The position numbers were made by a program, and so were the translations under genes. Shown piece by piece: positions 58,993 to 64,000 of a stretch of 64,000 bases of DNA; within the stretch, counting starts at the first letter, position 1; each line of letters starts with the position of its first letter. The notes under the pieces were generated by a model. The model had not been told where the DNA came from. It saw only the letters and a program-made list of their open reading frames with translations, and did not search any database. This DNA is from Caryophanales bacterium. Lineage in GTDB: Bacteria > Bacillota > Bacilli > Bacillales > Amphibacillaceae. Where the stretch lies: contig JAPFDS010000031.1 of the NCBI GenBank assembly GCA_026168805.1, positions 1 to 64,000 of the forward strand, given 5' to 3'.

Positions 58993-60615
58993 TTATATAA
59001 AGATAGCGTAATGTGTTTTTTCAAAATCAAATGGTTCTTTTAACACACGTTCAAAAATATCCAACCCTTGATTTACTAAAAATGGGACAGGGTTCCACAC
59101 CCGTTCTTGTAGCCCACCATTTGGGTGAAGCATATGATCAACTTCTGCAAATTGTTTTAAAACATTTTCCACTGGTTCTTTCACAGCTTGTTCCATTCGT
59201 TTTTGTAAGTAATTTAATTCTTTTAAAACGATTTGTTCGTTAGCTTTGGATAACTCTTCCATGTCAGCCCTAATTTCTTTCGCAAACAAATGAAGTGGTT
59301 CATACACTTCCTTCATATGTTCTTTAAACTCAGACATCATTGTTTCGACTGGTAAAGTGGTTTGTTTACTAAGAAAGTACATTTTTGCAGATTGTACACC
59401 ACGTTGAATCGATTCTTCAAGATCTACTTGCAATGTCTCAAGAGCTGATGCAGTCTTGTGATCAATATAAGTAAATGATAACCTCGGTATGACCGGTGGC
59501 ATTTGTAAACGAGCACCTTTAAATGCTTCTTTTAACAAAGCCCAATACGTAATTTCACCACCACCTCCAACAAATGCCAATGTTGGAAAAAGCATTTCTT
59601 GCATGAGCGGTCTTGTCATCACATTATTACTAAGTAATTCTGGATGATTTCTTGCAACTTCAAGTAATTCGTCATTTGAAAATACAACTTCTTTTTGCTT
59701 CCCAACCCAATTATTTCGTGTATCTCTCTCTAATAATATACGCTCTCCATCTAAATGATAAAATAAATGCCCATCATTTGGAGACACCTCAACAATAGAG
59801 TTGTATTGTGCGCGATTAAAGGCAACATCCGTCTTATAAATAGATGTTGCAATTTGTTGTTGATGTTCAATTAAACGCTCAAAATAAGGCTGCTCAATTT
59901 TTCGTATGTATGGATCAGCAGAATCAACTAATATAAATGGCTCATTTGGAAAAAGAGCAAATAACATCCGTGCAAAAAAATCAACATATGTTTCTGCCGC
60001 ATCTAAACAATTGTTAACCATTTGATAGACATGTGGTGCATGTACAGTTTCTTCTAGAGACGCAAATACAGCATCCACCCATTCTCTAACAATGCTATGA
60101 TTCATGAAAGTAGAAGAGACCGTCGCTTTTTCTTGTACATGTTGACGAATGCGGTGTTTACGTAAATTATTTTTCTCCTGAATAAAAACGTGATTAATTT
60201 CCTCAAAGTCATGATCTTCTCCTGCTATCCAAAAAACTGGAAGAACAGGTTTCTTTAATAATGTTTCTTGCTTTCGTGCATATTGAATAATCGATATTAA
60301 TTTATTAATTGAATAAAGTGGCCCCGTTAATACTCCCGCTTGTTGACCACCAATCACAACAGTACTATTTTCATCAGCTAGCTTTTGAATATGCGTATAC
60401 GTATGTTCAGGAGCGTCCCATTTTCGGTGCATGTGTTGTATTGCTTGCACTAATTTCTCTCGCGGAAATGTTTGTGTCTTTAGATAATCATATCTCTGTT
60501 CAAGTGATTCATAAGGTTCGTACTCAAAAAATTCCATCGCTTTTTTTGTTTGATTACGATAATCTGATATAAACGAACCTGTCTGCTCCAATGTAATCGA
60601 TTGAGTTTGTATCAA
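58993..60615 (-). CDS. bshC: Bacillithiol biosynthesis cysteine-adding protein BshC
   Basis: 540-aa protein needed for the last step of bacillithiol synthesis (cysteine addition to GlcN-malate). Motifs include VIGGQQAGVLTGPLYSINK, FWIAGEDHDFEE and the C-terminal HPNGGLQERVWNP. The start is taken as TTG at 60615 because AAAGGAG lies 8 nt before it; an ATG six codons upstream contains that site within its own coding sequence. It presence implies bacillithiol as the main low-molecular-weight thiol. Confidence 0.92.
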   Translation of the reverse strand: MIQTQSITLEQTGSFISDYRNQTKKAMEFFEYEPYESLEQRYDYLKTQTFPREKLVQAIQHMHRKWDAPEHTYTHIQKLADENSTVVIGGQQAGVLTGPLYSINKLISIIQYARKQETLLKKPVLPVFWIAGEDHDFEEINHVFIQEKNNLRKHRIRQHVQEKATVSSTFMNHSIVREWVDAVFASLEETVHAPHVYQMVNNCLDAAETYVDFFARMLFALFPNEPFILVDSADPYIRKIEQPYFERLIEHQQQIATSIYKTDVAFNRAQYNSIVEVSPNDGHLFYHLDGERILLERDTRNNWVGKQKEVVFSNDELLEVARNHPELLSNNVMTRPLMQEMLFPTLAFVGGGGEITYWALLKEAFKGARLQMPPVIPRLSFTYIDHKTASALETLQVDLEESIQRGVQSAKMYFLSKQTTLPVETMMSEFKEHMKEVYEPLHLFAKEIRADMEELSKANEQIVLKELNYLQKRMEQAVKEPVENVLKQFAEVDHMLHPNGGLQERVWNPVPFLVNQGLDIFERVLKEPFDFEKTHYAIFI

Positions 60616-60669
60616 AATATATGCTCCTTTCATCCGTAGCTATTATTATTGTACATAAACATGTCGAAA

Positions 60670-60696
60670 TTTTCATGTAAATTGTTTACATGAAAA
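60670..60696. promoter_or_regulatory. 12-bp perfect inverted repeat upstream of bshC
   Basis: TTTTCATGTAAA and its exact complement separated by 3 nt lie in the gap between the DUF3397 gene and bshC. It could be a weak terminator of the former or an operator for bshC. ATGTCGAAA next to it resembles a Spo0A box. Confidence 0.4.
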
Positions 60697-60722
60697 GTAT
60701 ATAGTGTATCTTTCCGTAGACT

Positions 60723-61106
60723 CTACAACCGAATTATAATACCATACATTACAAGAATAATATAAAGTACCATAAATAAAAGAAAGCATATACGCCATGC
60801 GAGTCGACTCGCTGTCTTCAAATAAATGTCTGCCCCCTGTCTATGTTGAACAATCATAGTGACTGATAATGTTAGTAAGAACAAACAAATCATCACACCT
60901 ATAAAAAGACGTTCAAAATAAAGAGACAACATTTGTAGGACAGCTAATATATAAAATATTGTGGACCATGCCATCGAACGATGAAATGCTTTTAGGGGAT
61001 GTACTCCTAATATTTTGTTTAGATAATATACTAAACCTGTGAACACAAATGGGAAAACAATTAAACATGCAATGATGTATAAGATAATCAATAAAAAGCT
61101 GTTCAC
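60723..61106 (-). CDS. DUF3397-family membrane protein
   Basis: 127-aa hydrophobic protein with four predicted transmembrane helices. Length, hydropathy and its place next to bshC fit the DUF3397 family, whose function is unknown. I chose GTG at 61106 (reading NSFLLIILYIIAC) since GGAGTG lies upstream; an upstream ATG at 61169 has no clear ribosome binding site. The panE gene usually nearby is absent. Confidence 0.75.
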   Translation of the reverse strand: MNSFLLIILYIIACLIVFPFVFTGLVYYLNKILGVHPLKAFHRSMAWSTIFYILAVLQMLSLYFERLFIGVMICLFLLTLSVTMIVQHRQGADIYLKTASRLAWRICFLLFMVLYIILVMYGIIIRL

Positions 61107-61242
61107 TATGATCTTCACTCCAATCACTTGAACAATAAGGGAATGGTTAAATAACATTCTACGTATCATTCTTTATCTTTTTATATTATACTAGTGATAG
61201 ACTGTTACTATTATGTTTATCTACAGGAGGAGACAATGCCTT

Positions 61243-61716
61243 ATGAAGAACGTTGCAATCACTAAATTACGAATTAATTATAAGACACTTGAAGAATTTA
61301 AACAATTTAAGGAGTACGGAAATCAAGAACTTTCTATGCTTGAAGATTTACGAACAAATATGATTGAAAATGATAGCGAATCTCCATTTTATGGGGTTTA
61401 CTTCGGAGATCGACTGATAGCTCGCATGAGTTTGTATACGGTTACAGAAAAGTACGACCAATTTTTCGACCCACCTCAAGATTACTTAGAACTATGGAAA
61501 CTAGAGGTTTTACCTGACTTCCAAAAGAAGGGATATGGCCAAGCTCTCGTGAAGTATGCACAAGAATTCAACATGCCTATTAAAACGAATCCTCGCATTA
61601 ATTCACATGGCTTTTGGAAAAAGATGGGATTTGAGACTGCTTCCTATAATATGGAACGAGACTTGGGAGAAAATCCACTCATTTGGATGCCAAAAGGTGT
61701 AAGTGAACACAAGTAA
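61243..61716 (+). CDS. ylbP: GNAT-family N-acetyltransferase (YlbP)
   Basis: 157-aa GNAT acetyltransferase. The acetyl-CoA loop is seen in EVLPDFQKKGYGQALVKYA, and the family-specific LRINYKTLEEFKQFKEYGNQ at the N-terminus matches YlbP. The substrate is unknown. The start at 61243 gives MKNVAITKLRI; AGGAGGAG lies 10-12 nt upstream. It is divergent from the DUF3397 gene. Confidence 0.88.
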   Translation: MKNVAITKLRINYKTLEEFKQFKEYGNQELSMLEDLRTNMIENDSESPFYGVYFGDRLIARMSLYTVTEKYDQFFDPPQDYLELWKLEVLPDFQKKGYGQALVKYAQEFNMPIKTNPRINSHGFWKKMGFETASYNMERDLGENPLIWMPKGVSEHK

Positions 61717-61761
61717 AATTGGATAAAATATGTAGCTAAATGAAATTCATTCACCTAAAAC

Positions 61762-61813
61762 AGAATGTACCTTTTAAAAACGTAGAAGACCACATTTTTA
61801 AAAGGTACATTCT
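61762..61813. terminator. Bidirectional terminator between ylbP and the GerR-like gene
   Basis: An 18-19-bp perfect stem (AGAATGTACCTTTTAAAAA) with a 14-nt loop lies between convergent genes, followed by TTTG on the plus strand. Confidence 0.75.
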
Positions 61814-61817
61814 TTGT

Positions 61818-62300
61818 TTACTCCTCTTTATGTTCGACCCACGCCCAAAGTTTTCCCATTTCCTTCCAAACCTCTTCGTAACGAGTAATGCTCTTTTTTA
61901 GAGATTCATTTTCTCTTTTTAATTGTTCATAGCTATACACGATCTCATCATTTGTATGGTGTTGGTCGAGTGCTGATTGGTATTTCATTTCTTTCAATAA
62001 TAAAATAGCTGTATCGATATGATTTCTTTGCGGTGCATCTGATGTAGATACATCATTTTGTCCCCAGTCATCTGCTCCACTTTTCCGCTCTTCTTTTGCT
62101 AGATCAATCGCTCTTCGGTAACGTTTTCTAATCGTTGCATTCCAACGAAACCCACAAGCAGCAGAGGTCCGACCTAGCTTTGCTCCTACTTTTTTAAAAG
62201 CTTCAAGCTGTGTTTTTCCTTCACGAATATAATGTAAAACTGTTTCAGCAAGTAACACATCTTCTTCTTTTGTCCACGAATCTTGACGCGTCGAGTTCAT
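61818..62300 (-). CDS. gerR: RsfA/GerR-family sporulation transcription factor (YlbO)
   Basis: 160-aa protein with an N-terminal Myb/SANT-like domain ([17 protein letters not shown] through [18 protein letters not shown]) and a C-terminal coiled coil (about 115-150). By family and by position between ylbP and rpmF it is the YlbO/GerR orthologue, a sigma-E-controlled repressor of mother-cell genes in B. subtilis. It is shorter than the B. subtilis protein (about 190 aa), mainly in the linker. Confidence 0.82.
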   Translation of the reverse strand: MNSTRQDSWTKEEDVLLAETVLHYIREGKTQLEAFKKVGAKLGRTSAACGFRWNATIRKRYRRAIDLAKEERKSGADDWGQNDVSTSDAPQRNHIDTAILLLKEMKYQSALDQHHTNDEIVYSYEQLKRENESLKKSITRYEEVWKEMGKLWAWVEHKEE

Positions 62301-62383
62301 AACATACCTCCTTGTGCATTTGTTGTACTATATGCATAAGAGAAGTATGATAGAATCCTTATTTAATTTTTGTTTGGTAATCC

Positions 62384-63142
62384 CTATTCCTTTTCAAGAA
62401 ATTCTTCTACAGCATGTTGGTGTTTCGGTGAGTTCCATAAACTAGCACAGTATCTCACTTCTTCATTCATACGTGCACTTAAACTAAGGGCTAATGTTTG
62501 TTGTTTATATTGATTTTTTAACACTTCCATTTGTTCGGGAGTGTTTTTCAAATAGGCTGCAAGTACGCTTGACCGGTTATAAAAGTCCTCACCTGATGCA
62601 ATTGCATGCAGCCACCCTTTATTATATAAATATTCAGCATTATAAGTAGCGCCTTCTGTAATCCACTGAAAAGCAAAACTAGCGTGAACTTTTTCATACA
62701 GCAATGAACCTCCACCCCAGCCAGGGACAATGCCCAAAGTAGATTGTATAAAGCCAAAACGTGTACCTTCTACCGCAATTCGAATATCACAGGCTGTTGC
62801 AATTTCACACCCTCCACCAAAAGCATTCCCATTTAACATACAAATAGTAGGTACTTTAAAAAGCATAATCGTGTGCAAAATCTCTTTCATCGGATATAAA
62901 TGAGCAAAAGCATGTTCATTATCTAATTGTCCATGAAAGTAATGTAAATCTCCACCAGCACAAAACGTTTGTTCTCCTGCACCTGTAATGATTAAAAATG
63001 AAATTGTATCTTGATCGGCTTGTTCTAAACAACTTTTCAATTGTTCAATCATTTTTCCATTGATTGCATTATGTTTATTCACACGGTTTAATACAATTTC
63101 ACCATATCCTTCTGTATGGCGTTTATATGTGACAAGTGTCAT
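62384..63142 (-). CDS. Enoyl-CoA hydratase/isomerase (crotonase) family protein
   Basis: 252-aa crotonase-fold protein. The CoA/oxyanion-hole motifs are clear: CAGGDL (61-66) and NGNAFGGGCEIATACD (104-119). The residues that align by eye with the two catalytic glutamates of enoyl-CoA hydratase are Gln133 (FGFIQSTLGIVPG) and Gln159, so hydratase activity is doubtful and another crotonase reaction is likely. It is inserted between the GerR-like gene and rpmF, where B. subtilis has no such gene. Confidence 0.82.
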   Translation of the reverse strand: MTLVTYKRHTEGYGEIVLNRVNKHNAINGKMIEQLKSCLEQADQDTISFLIITGAGEQTFCAGGDLHYFHGQLDNEHAFAHLYPMKEILHTIMLFKVPTICMLNGNAFGGGCEIATACDIRIAVEGTRFGFIQSTLGIVPGWGGGSLLYEKVHASFAFQWITEGATYNAEYLYNKGWLHAIASGEDFYNRSSVLAAYLKNTPEQMEVLKNQYKQQTLALSLSARMNEEVRYCASLWNSPKHQHAVEEFLEKE

Positions 63143-63257
63143 CTATTTTCCACCTTTTTGTTATTTTCTTATGTATAGAGTAGCATATTTCAACACATTT
63201 CTTCATTCTTTTTGCTAAGTATATTTAAAAAGGACCCGAATTTATAAAAAATCCCAT

Positions 63258-63290
63258 TAAAAAAAGCAGATCACATAGTGACCTGCTTCT
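63258..63290 (-). terminator. Terminator of rpmF
   Basis: Stem AGCAGGTCAC/GTGATCTGCT (one G-U) with a 3-4-nt loop and seven T on the minus strand, directly after the rpmF stop. Confidence 0.88.
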
Positions 63291-63296
63291 ATTTTA

Positions 63297-63470
63297 TTAT
63301 TGGCTTAATACTTCTTTTCCATCGTAATGTCCACACGCTTTACATACGTGATGTGGTCGAACTAATTCTTCACAATTTGAACATTCAACCATGTTTGGGA
63401 CGTGCAATTTTTTATGTGTACGACGTTGTCTTGTTACTTTTTTAGACGTTCTTCTTTTTGGTACTGCCAT
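63297..63470 (-). CDS. rpmF: Large ribosomal subunit protein bL32
   Basis: 57-aa ribosomal protein starting [17 protein letters not shown]. The zinc ribbon is formed by Cys30, Cys33, Cys43 and Cys46, so this is the zinc-binding form. GGAGGTG precedes the ATG. It is co-transcribed with the DUF177 gene upstream, the universal bacterial pairing. Confidence 0.96.
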   Translation of the reverse strand: MAVPKRRTSKKVTRQRRTHKKLHVPNMVECSNCEELVRPHHVCKACGHYDGKEVLSQ

Positions 63471-63498
63471 GCCCTACACCTCCTTTTATGGGAGCATT

Positions 63499-64000
63499 TT
63501 ATTTTTCATTCTTCTTTTTGTCCATAAATTCTTGTAACTTTTTCAAGCGTGGATCAATTGGTTGTTCCTCATCACTTTGTTCTTCTTCTTGCTCCGATTC
63601 TTCAATAAGGTCCCAACCTTCACCTTGTACAAGTGCATTTTGTAGATCTTCTTTATTTTTTGAGTATACACGATAAGGAATATCCAACAAAATTCTTTCT
63701 TTTATGGATGGAGCCAGATCAAGTGATGTTCCATCTACAAAGTGAATTTCGTCTTCTTCATCATCTTCAGTCAGATCTGTTGCTGTTGTGAAGATTTCAA
63801 TCGCATCAATATCAAATTCATACGGAACTTCTACAAGTGTGCGAGCACAAGGTAAAATAACTTTTCCCGAAATATTGAATGAGAAAATCATTTCCTCACC
63901 CTGTAGTACACAAGAACCTACTACATGTACAGGAAATGTTTTTAAAATATCATTTTCTAACGTTTCTATTTCAGAAACATCTACTTCTCGATCAAATGTA
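63499..64000 (-). CDS. ylbN: DUF177 protein YlbN (23S rRNA accumulation protein YceD family), partial
   Basis: The C-terminal 167 or so residues of a YceD/DUF177 protein; the N-terminus lies beyond the right edge. The frame is open to the edge (reading TFDREVDVSEIETLENDIL at the left of the protein). The family core GSCVLQ, PCARTLVEVPYEF and DLAPSIKERILLDIPYR is visible, followed by an acidic Glu/Asp stretch and IDPRLKKLQEF at the C-terminus. Homologues support 50S assembly, and the gene precedes rpmF. Confidence 0.9.
   Translation of the reverse strand, partial: TFDREVDVSEIETLENDILKTFPVHVVGSCVLQGEEMIFSFNISGKVILPCARTLVEVPYEFDIDAIEIFTTATDLTEDDEEDEIHFVDGTSLDLAPSIKERILLDIPYRVYSKNKEDLQNALVQGEGWDLIEESEQEEEQSDEEQPIDPRLKKLQEFMDKKKNEK

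Overview
The window comes from an AT-rich, endospore-forming Gram-positive bacterium, almost certainly a member of the Bacillaceae. The evidence is the gene content (spoVM, spoVD, spoVE, spoIIGA-sigE-sigG, a GerR-like protein, the bacillithiol gene bshC) and a gene order that follows the ylb/yll - dcw - sigE/sigG - ylm - pyr - ylo block of the Bacillus subtilis chromosome. Nearly everything is on the minus strand. Only rpmB, rqcH and one acetyltransferase gene are on the plus strand. I see no tRNA, rRNA, insertion sequence, prophage or CRISPR array.

Layout from left to right. (1) 0.2-16.4 kb, the ylo block: fakA, an Asp23-family gene, rpmB, spoVM, rpe, rsgA, the kinase/phosphatase pair prkC-prpC, fmt, priA, coaBC, rpoZ, gmk, remA and a P-type Ca2+-ATPase. 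Several genes normally found between these (thiN, rlmN, rsmB, def, yicC/yloC) are absent here. (2) 16.5-19.2 kb: divergent rqcH (ribosome quality control) and a LysR regulator. (3) 19.2-31.0 kb: the complete pyrimidine operon pyrR-P-B-C-carA-carB-K-D-F-E with a consensus sigma-A promoter and two PyrR attenuators. (4) 31.0-39.6 kb: rluD-lspA, T-box-controlled ileS, divIVA and the ylm/sepF division genes. (5) 39.7-42.3 kb: sigG and the spoIIG operon, with recognisable sporulation-type promoters. (6) 42.6-58.9 kb: the division and cell-wall (dcw) cluster from ftsZ back to mraZ, containing murF but lacking murG and murB. (7) 59.0-64.0 kb: bshC, a DUF3397 protein, a GNAT gene, a GerR-like gene, a crotonase-family gene, rpmF and the start of a DUF177 (YlbN) gene that runs off the right edge.

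No wholly new gene system is visible; this is core chromosome. The most striking observation is inside the pyrimidine operon. The carbamoyl-phosphate synthase small subunit (CarA) has lost its catalytic cysteine (Gly247), its catalytic histidine (Asn332) and the surrounding glutamine-binding motifs, while its N-terminal half and CarB look intact. This suggests an ammonia-dependent synthase, or one that depends on another glutaminase. Other points worth a look are Asp97-to-Glu in the catalytic DR motif of RqcH, a crotonase with both usual catalytic glutamates replaced by glutamine, and a terminator-like hairpin that buries the spoVE ribosome binding site. Also notable are five GTGG boxes on a 10-bp helical phase in front of mraZ, a perfect Spo0A box in front of divIVA, and good matches to the spoIIG (21-nt spacer) and sigma-F/G promoters.
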